Below, piece by piece: positions 54,977 through 64,000 of a stretch of DNA of 64,000 nucleotides. The notes below the pieces were generated by a model that was not told where the DNA came from, did no database searches, and saw only the letters and a list, made by a program, of their open reading frames with translations. The stretch is from an uncultured Phocaeicola sp. Lineage in GTDB: Bacteria; Bacteroidota; Bacteroidia; Bacteroidales; Bacteroidaceae. The stretch covers positions 1 to 64,000 of the forward strand of contig CARCZS010000004.1 of the NCBI GenBank assembly GCA_948956705.1. Direction: 5' to 3'. Position 1 is the first letter of the stretch; each line of letters starts with the position of its first letter. The position numbers were made by a program, and so were the translations under genes.

Positions 54977-55948
54977 TTATACATAAGTCTCCAGGAACTT
55001 CACATGACCGTTTACCGCTACATTTACTTCTTTGGTGGCAGCCGGGAACAGTATGGACTCTCCTGCTTGAACTTCCAATGAATTACCCTCATTGTCGGTT
55101 ACCGTGCATGAGCCTTCCATGCAGATATAGATTACAAAAGAATCCAGTTCACTGTAATCCATAGTCATGTTTTCTGTCAAATCGTATACAGAAGTGGTAA
55201 AGTAGGGGCAGGTTACCAGTTCCACCGGTTTGTTTTGTTCCGGTGTATAGTCGGTGCGGTAGTCTTCTTCCACAGTGTAATCGATGGCGTCCTTCGACAG
55301 CTCGGTATGCAATTCGCGTGTATTGCCGTTCTTGTCCTTGCGGTTAAAGTCATAGATACGATAGGTTACATTGGATGTCTGCTGGATTTCTGCAATAAAG
55401 CATCCGGCACCAATGCTATGGATTCGTCCGGCAGGCAGGAAGAATACATCTCCCGGCTGAACAGCATAGTCTGCCAAGGCATCGCAGATTGTATTGTCTG
55501 CAATCATTGCCGCGTATTCGTCAGGAGTGATTTTCTTTTTCAATCCGGAACGAAGATGAGCTTTGCCGCCTGCATTGTCGATAACATACCACATTTCTGT
55601 CTTTCCCATTGAGTTGTGGCGTTTCTTGGCAAGTTCGTCATCGGGGTGAACCTGTATGGAAAGATCATCGCAAGCATCGATGAATTTAATTAGCAAAGGG
55701 AAGTTATCTCCGAAACGTTGATAGTTGCTTTCACCTACTAGCGCTCCTTTGTATTCTTTTACCATGTCACTCAGGTTTTTACCTGCGTCTGTACCATTGG
55801 CAACAACTGACTCGTCGCCCGGAACATTCGAGATTTCCCAGCTTTCACCTACTTGTGCCTGTTCGGTTGCAAGATGTTTGAATGGGATAATCTTTTCGCC
55901 ACCCCAGATGGTGGATTTCAGAATGGGGTTAAATTTTAATGGATACAT
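54977..55948 (-). CDS. manA: Class I mannose-6-phosphate isomerase
   Basis: 323 aa, the short bacterial form. Zinc-binding motifs: LSIQVHPDDELAKKR, GKTEMWYVID and AGRIHSIGAGC; N-terminus FNPILKSTIWGGEKIIPFK is typical. It interconverts mannose-6-P and fructose-6-P, so it would feed mannose released by the neighbouring GH130 pathway into glycolysis once converted to the 6-phosphate. It probably shares a transcript with the deaminase gene. Confidence 0.93.
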   Translation of the reverse strand: MYPLKFNPILKSTIWGGEKIIPFKHLATEQAQVGESWEISNVPGDESVVANGTDAGKNLSDMVKEYKGALVGESNYQRFGDNFPLLIKFIDACDDLSIQVHPDDELAKKRHNSMGKTEMWYVIDNAGGKAHLRSGLKKKITPDEYAAMIADNTICDALADYAVQPGDVFFLPAGRIHSIGAGCFIAEIQQTSNVTYRIYDFNRKDKNGNTRELHTELSKDAIDYTVEEDYRTDYTPEQNKPVELVTCPYFTTSVYDLTENMTMDYSELDSFVIYICMEGSCTVTDNEGNSLEVQAGESILFPAATKEVNVAVNGHVKFLETYV

Positions 55949-56064
55949 AGGTATATATATTAAATGTTTTTAGGTTCGGATACAAAAATACGGAGATTCT
56001 ACGACTTTACCCATAGAATCTCCGTAAAAATCACTCGCTATTTGTGTGTATTCAGAAAAGAGTA

Positions 56065-56968
56065 TTAGTAGTCTGTATTGTTAGGGTCGAAATTAGTCCA
56101 ACCGTCCAGCCAATTGTCATCCGCTCCGAATGCTCCGATATAGTCTACTTTATCAAAGCCATTGCCTAACAAGGTATTGTCAAATGAAGCGGCTGTCAAT
56201 ACGGGACTGCCTGCATTTGGCATATAATTCACACCGATGCCGCGCCCGTCTTTAAAGTTCAGTTCGTTCATGTCGGCAAGTACCTTATTCCCTTTTTGTG
56301 CTTTGAAAAAGCTGGAAGAGTAAGATTCCTGATTGGCATCGATCACGGTTTTATTTGCTGCATCATATAATACGTCATCATACACTCCCAATCACCGGGT
56401 TTACGTTGTCCTTTCGGCATTTCGTATATCCTCCCAGTTTGAGCGTGGGAGTAAAATCTCCGAATGCGAAATCATGCTGATAGTTGAGGTTGGCTGACAG
56501 GATGTGTTCGTCCAGACGCGAGAACTCACGGTTGATTTCATTCAGGTTCTCTACTTCCAATTGATTGGTATCCGTATTCAGCACCGTGTTGTACCGGCGG
56601 CGGTCAGGCATATTCCGGTTGGCATAAGAATATCCGGCACTCTCTTTCAGTTGTTGGTTATCCGGTTCCAATGTTATATTTATTTCTGACATGCCATTGA
56701 CAGCTACCTCCAAAGTCAATGTTTTATAAGAAACATACGATATAACCAGTTTGTAAGTCCCGTTTCTCAATCCGGCCAGTTCGAAATTGCCGTCCAAATC
56801 AGTAATTGCCCCTGTGGTAGTACCACTGATTTGTATGACAGCACCGATGAGCGGTTCATTTGTTATTTTGTCGGTCACGCTTCCTCGCAGTGCTGCCGCC
56901 TGAATGGATATGGCCAAAAACAGGAAAATGATTATGAGGCCAAACTCTCTCTTCTTTGTATTCATCAT
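56065..56968 (-). pseudogene. Deleted TonB-dependent receptor fused to tail of another surface protein gene
   Basis: Two frames. 56378-56968 starts as a normal TonB receptor (signal peptide; carboxypeptidase-D-like domain with GAVIQISGTTTGAITDLDGN), but right after EPDNQQLKE it jumps to a strand region (SAGYSYANRNMPDRRRYNT) belonging far downstream in the barrel, so the plug and several hundred residues are missing. It ends after ...GGYTKCRKDN. 56065-56391 overlaps in another frame and encodes the end of a different protein (NYMPNAGSPVLTAA, GAFGADDNWLDGWTNFDPNN), a typical C-terminus of a surface protein often encoded next to such receptors. Together they are the scar of a large deletion. Confidence 0.75.
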
Positions 56969-57131
56969 TCTTTAGCTTGTTTTTTTATTCAGCGCAAAGG
57001 TCGGTTATAGGTGTTACATAGATGATACAGCCATGTGATACTTTCTTTTCGAATGTATTTTAATACTGTTTCATTGTCAATTGGAAGAAAGGGATTAACT
57101 TTGCACGAAAATTATAATTCAAGATTCTACT

Positions 57132-58148
57132 ATGAGAAGTTTTGCATCCGACAATAATTCCAGTGTACATCCTCAAATAATGGAAGCACTGATGACGGCA
57201 AACACAGACCATGCCTTCGGCTATGGTGACGACCCTTGGACAGAAGAAGCAACCCGAAAAGTAAAAGAACAGTTTGCACGTCCCTGTGAGCCCCTGTTTG
57301 TCTTTAACGGAACAGGCAGCAATACGATGGCATTGCAATTAATGACACGCCCTTATCACATTATATTTTGTGCCGACACCGCACATATAGCAGTAGACGA
57401 ATGTGGAGCACCAAGCAAGGCTACCGGATGTTTCATGCGCACAATCCCTACTCCTGACGGAAAGCTGACACCGGAACTCCTGAAACCTTATATGATAAAC
57501 TTTGGTGTGGAGCATCACTCTCAACCGGGAGCGGTCTATATCAGCCAATGCACAGAACTCGGCACTGTTTATACTCCAGCCGAAGTACGCGCTTTGACAA
57601 CGTTTGCACACGAACACGGTTTGTTGTTGCACATGGACGGTGCGCGCATCTCCAATGCTGCTGCAGCATTGGGAGTCAGCTTGGATGAAGTTTCGGGAGC
57701 ATGCGGAGTAGATACCTTGACTTTGGGTGGAACAAAGAACGGCCTGATGGGAGCTGAATGTGTGGTGGTTTTCAATCCGGATTTGATGAAAGAAGCTCGC
57801 TACGCCCGCAAGCAGGCTTGCCAACTGGCAAGTAAGATGCGCTATATATCTTGCCAATTCACTGCTTTCCTGACTGATAACCTGTGGCTGCGATGTGCCC
57901 GGCACGCCAATGAAATGGCTGCAAAACTTGCTGAGGCTTTGCAAGCCATGCCGGATGTGACGTTTACCCAACCGGTAGAAAGCAATCAGTTATTCTTCAT
58001 TATGCCTCGCGAAAAAGAGGATAAACTGCAGGAGTTTTATCATTTCTATTTTTGGAATGATGCTAAGAACGAAATGCGCCTTGTCACTTCTTGGGACACG
58101 ACAGACGAAGATATTGATTTACTTATTGAACGTATTAAGTTACTGTAG
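57132..58148 (+). CDS. ltaE: Low-specificity L-threonine aldolase
   Basis: 338 aa PLP enzyme of the beta-eliminating lyase group. N-terminal FASDNNSSVHPQIMEALMTA and AFGYGDDPWTEEA, then a His-rich substrate region (AVDECGAPSKATGCF), HMDGARISNAAAALG with the PLP-contacting Asp, and the PLP lysine in TLGGTKNGLMGAE. It cleaves threonine/allo-threonine to glycine and acetaldehyde. Single gene with its own promoter region. Confidence 0.92.
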   Translation: MRSFASDNNSSVHPQIMEALMTANTDHAFGYGDDPWTEEATRKVKEQFARPCEPLFVFNGTGSNTMALQLMTRPYHIIFCADTAHIAVDECGAPSKATGCFMRTIPTPDGKLTPELLKPYMINFGVEHHSQPGAVYISQCTELGTVYTPAEVRALTTFAHEHGLLLHMDGARISNAAAALGVSLDEVSGACGVDTLTLGGTKNGLMGAECVVVFNPDLMKEARYARKQACQLASKMRYISCQFTAFLTDNLWLRCARHANEMAAKLAEALQAMPDVTFTQPVESNQLFFIMPREKEDKLQEFYHFYFWNDAKNEMRLVTSWDTTDEDIDLLIERIKLL

Positions 58149-58172
58149 GGACAGAATGTCTGCCCCTGCAGT
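58138..58172. terminator. Possible bidirectional terminator
   Basis: Imperfect inverted repeat actgtaggg-caga / tctg-cccctgcagt between the convergent ltaE and GH88 genes; no long T run. Confidence 0.45.
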
Positions 58173-58194
58173 ATAGGATGATATGTGCGGCTTG

Positions 58195-59412
58195 TTACCG
58201 TTTATTTTCAATATCATGTTTCCGTTTTAGGGCTTCCATGAAATAATAATCGGCATAATTCAGCGGAACATCAATCTCTTGATTGTGAGGGATACTTCCT
58301 ACCGAGTGCATTAACAGGAAATTGCCGTTTTTGCCCGGCTCAGCCCGATAAGCAGGAGATGCCAGCGACTTCATAATGCCGTCGGCATATTCTTTATATT
58401 CTTCCGCATTTTTTACATCCATAGTGCTGATTTCATAAAGTGCAGAAGCGATACAGGCAGCACTGGAGGCATCGCGCGGCTCATTGGGAATATTGGGGGC
58501 ATCCATGTCCCAATATGGAATGAAGTCTTCAGGCATACGTGGATGGTTTTTCATCATATTAAAGGTCTTCAGGGCCTGCTCCATATATTTACGGTCGCCT
58601 GTTTCGCGATAGCAAACCGTATAACCATAGATGGCCCAAGCTTGTCCGCGGCTCCAGGTAGATTCGTCGGCATATCCTTGCGCCGTTTGCCGATGGCGTA
58701 CGCTATTGTCATTTAGGCTGTAGTCTATCACATGATAACAACTTCCGTCGGCGCGGAAATGCTCTTGCATGGTGCGGTCGGCATGGCTGACTGCAATATG
58801 GTAGAAAGTTGAATCGCCTGATAGCTTTGTCGCTTCAAACAATAATTCCAGATTCATCATATTGTCAATAATTACCGGACACTCCCAGCCTCGTTCAGCC
58901 TGCCACCCTCTTGTTGCGTCCCATGACTGGATAACGCCCGGTACAGGGCGGAAGCGGGTAGACAATGAACGAGCGGTTTGAATCATCACTTCTTTATATC
59001 CGGGGATGTGAGCCAGTCGGAGGCCGTTGCCGAAACTGCAATTAACCATAAAGCCTACGTCATGGTGCCAGGTTAGATTTTTGGTATCTTCTATGGCATT
59101 GGTGTATTTGGTAGCCAAAGGTAGCAAGGTGGAGTCTCCGCTTAGTTCATACAGATACCAGATGGAACCGGGAAAGAATCCACTTCGCCAGTCAGTGTAA
59201 TCACAATAAAATACGGTGCTGTCTGGTTTTAAAGTTACAGGATTAAGGCACTTTCCGCTGGCTTCAATCACACCGATTTCTTTGCCCAGTTGCTCACGTG
59301 CAAAAGTGATGTTGTCTTCTATGAATCCGTTTGTGGTGGATTCTTGTTTTGGGGCACCTGTGCAGGCTGCCAGCAGTGCCGAACAAGTAAAGGCTATTAA
59401 ATATTTCTTCAT
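58195..59412 (-). CDS. GH88 unsaturated glucuronyl hydrolase lipoprotein
   Basis: 405 aa. Lipobox LLAACT (Cys17). (Alpha/alpha)6 barrel of GH88 with the two catalytic-site acids visible in WHHDVGFMVNCSFGNGL and CPVIIDNMMNLELLF, plus WDATRGWQAERGWECPV, RGQAWAIYGYTVCYR and DASSAACIASALYE. It removes 4,5-unsaturated uronic acid from the ends that lyases produce on glycosaminoglycan-like polymers. Last gene of an operon SusC-SusD-lyase-GH88, 7 bases after the lyase. Confidence 0.93.
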   Translation of the reverse strand: MKKYLIAFTCSALLAACTGAPKQESTTNGFIEDNITFAREQLGKEIGVIEASGKCLNPVTLKPDSTVFYCDYTDWRSGFFPGSIWYLYELSGDSTLLPLATKYTNAIEDTKNLTWHHDVGFMVNCSFGNGLRLAHIPGYKEVMIQTARSLSTRFRPVPGVIQSWDATRGWQAERGWECPVIIDNMMNLELLFEATKLSGDSTFYHIAVSHADRTMQEHFRADGSCYHVIDYSLNDNSVRHRQTAQGYADESTWSRGQAWAIYGYTVCYRETGDRKYMEQALKTFNMMKNHPRMPEDFIPYWDMDAPNIPNEPRDASSAACIASALYEISTMDVKNAEEYKEYADGIMKSLASPAYRAEPGKNGNFLLMHSVGSIPHNQEIDVPLNYADYYFMEALKRKHDIENKR

Positions 59413-59419
59413 GACAGAA

Positions 59420-61348
59420 TTAGTTTTTAAGTTTTGTTATATTATAAACATAAGTTCCCGAATACTGCATTTTCTGCGCTTGCAAAGAAACACGATAGAT
59501 TTCCGGACCCCATACGTTGGACAGTCTGGTGTCTTTCAACTGTATTGTTTCGATTGTTGCGTCAAACATGTTTTTATCATAGTCCAAACATACCTTCTCG
59601 TCATTTACTTTAATGATGACGGTTCCGGGTTGTGAGATATCTACTTTTCCCCAAGTAAGGAAATTGATTTGATTGGGAGCTGTTGTTTCTTTCAGTGTGA
59701 ACTTGTCTTCTATCTTCAGTTTATTTTTCTCCAGATAATAAGCGCGTATCCATTTCTCCACACCGGCTTCGACAGGATATGCTGTAGCAATATTGGCAGA
59801 GAAGGTTTGTTGTCCGGAATTCGCTTTTACATCTGTGGCTTTATACTCACTTCCAAACTTTTGGGGAACACCATTTATCACAGGCAAGTTGTGATAGTTG
59901 CTTTGCATAGTCCAGATGGAATAACGCTCGTTGCTGAATGTCTGGCGTGTATATGTTCCTACTCCGGCATCAATCAAGATGGGAGTCGTGTTCAGATAAA
60001 GCGAGAATGTACCTGCATCATTATGATTATGGCTTTCATTGTTATATCCTCCTTTAGCGGCAACAAAAAAACCGTTCTTGTTGCTCAAATAGCAGAACTC
60101 TGTTTCTGGATACCAAGTATAGGCAGGAACCCTATAAGTTGCCTTTTCTTCTTTCAACTGAGGCATGAAACGTAGCGTTTCCAGCCCGCGGAACATATCA
60201 AGCCAGTTGGTGGCAGGTTTTACCGGTTTCTCCTGATTCTTTTCGGCAGCATACCCTTTCATCATGTTGCTGTTTACTGCCACACCATAGCGGTAAATCA
60301 AAGCTACGTCACCGCCGCCACGCGCAGAGGCATCGGCAAAGTTTACTACCCAACCATTGCCTATATAGGAGCGCACGATATATTCACCCATATAACGAAT
60401 TTGCGGCTGATTGAAAATGGAGATTTTACCTCCGGTGCCTAATGATAATATTTGCAGATAGTCATATAACTTTCCGGCGGCATGGCCCCAGTATGAGGGT
60501 CCTTCCTCGCAGGCACCGTCAGCTTTTACATAATTCAGGAATTTGTCAGTTGATATCATGGTGCGCAATACTGCTTTAGCCAGTTTATCACGGTCATTCT
60601 CCAATAATAAGAAACAATTCAGGGCATTGAAGTTACACCATGGATTCCAGTTATTGACGAGCGTTCCCGGTTTATAGTCGAAAGCCATCCACCAGAAATC
60701 ACTTCGTTGCATATAGGGATCGAGTTCACGCTTTTGCAATTCGTGGCGCAGACGGAGAGAAATAGCCGGGTCTGTCTTATCGAATTCTTTATGTAGAAAA
60801 TGGTAAGTCCAGGATAACATCTGTGACATATTGCCCGATACAAGATCCATAATGTCTTCGCGAAAGTCAGGGAAAGCACGGTGCGTGTGCTGGGCTGAGG
60901 CTAGATGTGCCGAAAGTGACCATGAAGTCATTTCGCAGGCTTGCAGCACACCGTTAATAATCTCATCGATAAAGCGTCCTTTCCCTTCTGCCATTTCTGC
61001 TAGTACCAGCGCACCTATGGCTGTGTTGTTGGCACCTAGCGGGTCTTCCATGATACGGCGGTTTCCCGAACGTTCGTATTCCATATAATCGGTGGCTCTC
61101 ACCACCTTCCAATCAAAATTCAAGTATTTTTCCCCTTGTCTGATGATGCCTTCTTTGTATTCTCCCAAAAATTGATTCCAGCCGTTGCGGTCGGTATAAT
61201 CAGGATAAGGCACCCACTTTTGTTCCATCACCAATGCCTCTTTTATTTTGGCGAGGTCTGCTGCATGCTGTAGCAAATCGCGTTTCTCATACGCGTTCAG
61301 TTGCACTGCGGCCAGTAATATAAAATATAAAATTGTAATTTTTTTCAT
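59420..61348 (-). CDS. Heparinase II/III-like polysaccharide lyase
   Basis: 642 aa with a signal peptide (about 1-19). Alpha-toroid (about 25-370) with NNWNPWCNFNALNCFLLLEN, DGACEEGPSYWGHAAGKLYD and FADASARGGG, followed by the C-terminal beta-sandwich with NESHNHNDAGTFSLYLN (metal/catalytic His) and YHNLPVINGVPQ. It would cut a uronic-acid polymer by beta-elimination, leaving the unsaturated ends that the GH88 enzyme removes. Its second half corresponds to the C-terminal part of the fusion enzyme at 567-3515. Substrate not determined. Confidence 0.88.
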   Translation of the reverse strand: MKKITILYFILLAAVQLNAYEKRDLLQHAADLAKIKEALVMEQKWVPYPDYTDRNGWNQFLGEYKEGIIRQGEKYLNFDWKVVRATDYMEYERSGNRRIMEDPLGANNTAIGALVLAEMAEGKGRFIDEIINGVLQACEMTSWSLSAHLASAQHTHRAFPDFREDIMDLVSGNMSQMLSWTYHFLHKEFDKTDPAISLRLRHELQKRELDPYMQRSDFWWMAFDYKPGTLVNNWNPWCNFNALNCFLLLENDRDKLAKAVLRTMISTDKFLNYVKADGACEEGPSYWGHAAGKLYDYLQILSLGTGGKISIFNQPQIRYMGEYIVRSYIGNGWVVNFADASARGGGDVALIYRYGVAVNSNMMKGYAAEKNQEKPVKPATNWLDMFRGLETLRFMPQLKEEKATYRVPAYTWYPETEFCYLSNKNGFFVAAKGGYNNESHNHNDAGTFSLYLNTTPILIDAGVGTYTRQTFSNERYSIWTMQSNYHNLPVINGVPQKFGSEYKATDVKANSGQQTFSANIATAYPVEAGVEKWIRAYYLEKNKLKIEDKFTLKETTAPNQINFLTWGKVDISQPGTVIIKVNDEKVCLDYDKNMFDATIETIQLKDTRLSNVWGPEIYRVSLQAQKMQYSGTYVYNITKLKN

Positions 61349-61364
61349 ATCTCCCGAAATAAGA

Positions 61365-61411
61365 AGTCACTTCGGGGAACAGGCCGAAGAGGGCCGTCGC
61401 CCGAAGTGACT
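61365..61411 (-). promoter_or_regulatory. Intra-operon hairpin between susD and lyase genes
   Basis: 12-bp perfect inverted repeat agtcacttcggg (61365-61376) / cccgaagtgact (61400-61411) with an inner ggcc palindrome. It is not followed by a T run on the minus strand, so it may stabilise or attenuate the upstream susCD message. Confidence 0.5.
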
Positions 61412-61461
61412 ATTTATAATAATCAGTGTATTATTTACCTATTGTGAAACTTATGCAGCTA

Positions 61462-63177
61462 TTACCAGCTTGGGTTCTGTTCCAACTTGCCGTTCTTTTC
61501 TATTTCACTCGCCGGAATAGGCCATAAGTAATCACGTGTACTGACAGCGCGGGTGTAACGTACCTTGCCGGTAATATCTTTTTCCTTGCGTCCGTTCAGA
61601 GATTCCAACAATCCCCAGCGGCGCATATCGCTGAAACTGTGTCCTTCGGCAGCCAATTCTACGGCACGTTCGTGCTTGATGCGTTGGAATACTTCTTCTT
61701 TCGTAGTAGCCTTCAACCATTCGGGGCCGCTGTTAATGCCCGGCATATTTACACTTGGGCGTGCACGCACTTCGTTAATAAGTTTCACGGCACCTGTTTG
61801 ATCATTCATCTCATTGTAGCATTCCGCCAACATCAGCAGTACATCTGCATAACGGATTAGCGGGAAGTTGATGGGAGTATCTGCACGGTTGTTAATACCT
61901 CCGTCCATGTTGTACTCGGCCACAAATTTGCGCCACAAATAGGTCTCATAGTTACCGTTGACACGGATATATCCATGACCGTCATTCACACCACCTGCTG
62001 CAACTACATATTCACTGTCCATCGGCTTGTTGGCATACCATCCTTTATACATTGTATAAGGAAGAATGATGGAGTAATCCATACGTGGGTCACGCTCTGC
62101 ATACATGGCAATCAGTTGGTCTTTAGTCTCAGGATAACTTTCGACTTTAGTCTTGGTCGAATTCATCTTGGCACGGAATGTTTTGGCTTTTACTGCATCA
62201 TTGGCGTTATAGCCCGGTATTACTTCATCCCAGTCAAACGGGCGTCCGTCCTTCCATTCATAAGAATCAACGAAATCAGTTGCTGCCATTACATTGTTCC
62301 AACAGCTGCCGAAAGAGGCGCGGCTTCCCATATAGAATGTCATAGGCATCCCCAAATCTGTACCTACGCCACCCATGTTTTGAATAGCAAAAATCATTTC
62401 TGAGCTTTCATCGCCTCCCGGCTTGAATAAGTTGGCGTAGTTGCCATACAGGGCATATTGCTTGCTGTTGATTACATTCTCAAAACATTTGGCGGCATCG
62501 CTGTATTGTTTGTTGAAAAGCAAAACTTTGCCTTTCATAGCCATGGCAGCCCCCGAAGTAGCACGGCCTTTATTGGTATCATCCCATTTCAAAGGCAATG
62601 AAGTAATGGCAGCGTCCATGTCGGCAATGACGAATTCGCGTACTTTATCAGCAGATTCTCTTGGTTGATTCATATTGTTGAAGTTATCTGCCACAATGAA
62701 TGATTCGTCATAGACCGGAACTCCTCCAAAAAAATCCATTAGAGTAAAGTAGAACAATCCGCGCATAAAGCGTGCTTCACCTTTGTATTGTGCTTTCAGT
62801 TCTTCACTCATTTCACAATTATCCACATTTTGGAGAACGATATTGGCACGTGCTATGCCCTCATACAGATATTTCCATTTGTTGGCTACCTTGCCTTCTT
62901 TCACATCATAGATTCCTCTTTGGAATACTTGGAATGAAGGTGGGTCGTATCCCATTGATATGCCTCCCATTCCGTCCATTGCGAACTGAAGTCCGAAGAC
63001 ATTGTCATATTGCATGGTGCTGTAGACAGCCATCATTGCCTGATCTGCGTGTGCTTGGGTTTTGAAGAAAGTACCGGAACTCATCTGGTCGGCCGGATAC
63101 CTGTCCAAGTCATAACAACTGCTTAAAAAGATGAGTGCGGCAGTTGCAAGTGCTGAGAATAATTTATATTTTTTCAT
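61462..63177 (-). CDS. SusD-like surface glycan-binding lipoprotein
   Basis: 571 aa. Lipobox LSSCYD (Cys21). SusD/RagB features: GEARFMRGLFYFTLMDFFGG, SGAAMAMKGKVLLFNKQYSD, FPLIRYADVLLMLAECYNEM, IKHERAVELAAEGHSFSDMR and the C-terminal YLWPIPASEIEKN. Pairs with the SusC at 63192, 14 bases upstream. Confidence 0.95.
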   Translation of the reverse strand: MKKYKLFSALATAALIFLSSCYDLDRYPADQMSSGTFFKTQAHADQAMMAVYSTMQYDNVFGLQFAMDGMGGISMGYDPPSFQVFQRGIYDVKEGKVANKWKYLYEGIARANIVLQNVDNCEMSEELKAQYKGEARFMRGLFYFTLMDFFGGVPVYDESFIVADNFNNMNQPRESADKVREFVIADMDAAITSLPLKWDDTNKGRATSGAAMAMKGKVLLFNKQYSDAAKCFENVINSKQYALYGNYANLFKPGGDESSEMIFAIQNMGGVGTDLGMPMTFYMGSRASFGSCWNNVMAATDFVDSYEWKDGRPFDWDEVIPGYNANDAVKAKTFRAKMNSTKTKVESYPETKDQLIAMYAERDPRMDYSIILPYTMYKGWYANKPMDSEYVVAAGGVNDGHGYIRVNGNYETYLWRKFVAEYNMDGGINNRADTPINFPLIRYADVLLMLAECYNEMNDQTGAVKLINEVRARPSVNMPGINSGPEWLKATTKEEVFQRIKHERAVELAAEGHSFSDMRRWGLLESLNGRKEKDITGKVRYTRAVSTRDYLWPIPASEIEKNGKLEQNPSW

Positions 63178-63191
63178 AAAGCTAATCTGTT

Positions 63192-64000
63192 TTAAAAAGT
63201 TACATTAAGACCAATGACGGCCTGTTTCATTGACGGATACTTCATGCCGTCTACCTCGGGGTCGAAGCCCTTATAGCTGGTGAAGGTGAAGAAGTTTTCC
63301 AAACTGCCGTATAAACGGACCCTTTCAATCTGGCATGCATTGGTCCATACCTTCGGAAGTGTGTAACCCAACTGGATATTACGTATTTTCAAGAAATTCT
63401 TGTTCTGTAGGTAGAAATCACTTTGCTGTTGGTTTAACTTCGAGCTGTTGTATTCCACTAGGCGAGGATAGCTGGCATCGGTTCTTCCTTCATACCAACG
63501 TCCGTCGGCAACTTCCTTATTAATCTGATAGCCTTTGCGTACAGTGGGGGTATTGTAAGCCAATTCCTGCCAGTAGACTTTTGCTCCGAGTGAGCCTTGC
63601 ATCAATATAGACAAGTCAAATCCTTTCCATGCAGCATTCAGGTTCAGACCGAACAGATATTTGGGGTTAGGTCCGTCGCTTACAATTTCTTTATCATAGT
63701 TATTGATGATGCCATCGGGTATGCCGTCTGGACCGCTTACGTCTCTATACAGTAAATCGCCTTTCTGCGGAGTACCGAATGCTGCGAATGGATTTACTTG
63801 CTTTCCGGTGGCAGGGTCTATCGGTGCATTGTCAATCATTTGCTGAACAATTTTCATGTCTTCGTCTGTTTGAAGCAGGCGGTCTACACGCAATAAGTAT
63901 TGCGAATTGATGGCATGACCTTCCCAAATCAGGTTGGCACCACTGATAGACTTACCGCCTTCACCTTTTCCCTTGAACTTGTTAACCTTATTGGTTACAT
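63192..64000 (-). CDS. SusC-like TonB-dependent transporter (partial, 3' end)
   Basis: The last 269 or so codons of a SusC-like barrel; the frame stays open to the window edge and the start lies beyond 64000. Visible features are GDLLYRDVSGPDGIPDGIIN, PNPKYLFGLNLNAAWKGFDL, FLKIRNIQLGYTLPK and the terminal MKQAVIGLNVTF. It forms a PUL with the SusD, lyase and GH88 genes downstream. Confidence 0.95.
   Translation of the reverse strand, partial: VTNKVNKFKGKGEGGKSISGANLIWEGHAINSQYLLRVDRLLQTDEDMKIVQQMIDNAPIDPATGKQVNPFAAFGTPQKGDLLYRDVSGPDGIPDGIINNYDKEIVSDGPNPKYLFGLNLNAAWKGFDLSILMQGSLGAKVYWQELAYNTPTVRKGYQINKEVADGRWYEGRTDASYPRLVEYNSSKLNQQQSDFYLQNKNFLKIRNIQLGYTLPKVWTNACQIERVRLYGSLENFFTFTSYKGFDPEVDGMKYPSMKQAVIGLNVTF

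Overview
The window comes from a gut Bacteroides (order Bacteroidales). The grounds are SusC/SusD pairs, hybrid two-component systems (HTCS), Mfa/Fim-type (type V) pilus genes, promoters with the Bacteroides -7 box TAnnTTTG, and a tmRNA tag of GNENYALAA. I cannot fix the species from sequence alone.

Layout. (1) 1-430: 3' end of a 23S rRNA, a 5S rRNA and the rRNA terminator. (2) 0.57-12.8 kb: a polysaccharide utilisation locus (PUL) with a rare fusion of a GH105-type unsaturated uronyl hydrolase to a heparinase-II/III-like lyase, then SusC, SusD and an HTCS. (3) 13.4-19.2 kb: a second HTCS without SusC/D beside it, followed by a DASS/SLC13 anion transporter. (4) 19.5-31 kb, minus strand: a six-gene pilus operon (DUF3575, DUF3868/OmpA-like, Mfa1-like shaft, Mfa2-like anchor, accessory fimbrillin, DUF4906/lectin-like tip). 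Upstream of it is a 200-bp segment bounded by 14-bp inverted repeats that holds a promoter pointing away from the operon, next to a tyrosine recombinase. I read this as a phase-variation switch caught in the OFF orientation.

(5) 31.9-40.76 kb: an 8.8-kb integrative mobilisable element (integrase, coiled-coil protein, DUF3853, RepA-like ATPase, primase, MobV relaxase, secreted serine-protease cargo) inserted into the 3' end of the host tmRNA gene. The element carries a second, complete tmRNA gene with its own consensus promoter. Evidence for the boundaries is an 18-bp att core at both ends (17/18 identical), a 19-bp arm-type repeat just inside both ends (17/19), and the apparent native tmRNA terminator stranded 8.8 kb away beyond attL. 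Integration left the host tmRNA with a C-C mismatch in its acceptor stem, while the element-borne tmRNA is fully paired. This is the most unusual system in the window.

(6) 41.4-54.4 kb, plus strand: a sugar-catabolism cluster with GH3, lactonase, AraC regulator, GH130 mannosylglucose phosphorylase, EEP-family enzyme, DUF4874/DUF4832 protein, GH31 and an SSS sugar symporter, but no SusC/D. (7) 54.5-58.1 kb: housekeeping genes (nucleoside deaminase, mannose-6-phosphate isomerase, threonine aldolase) around a deleted TonB-receptor pseudogene. (8) 58.2-64 kb, minus strand: another uronate-polymer PUL with separate GH88 and heparinase-like lyase genes, SusD and a SusC that runs off the window. The two PULs at the window ends encode the same pair of activities, once fused and once split.
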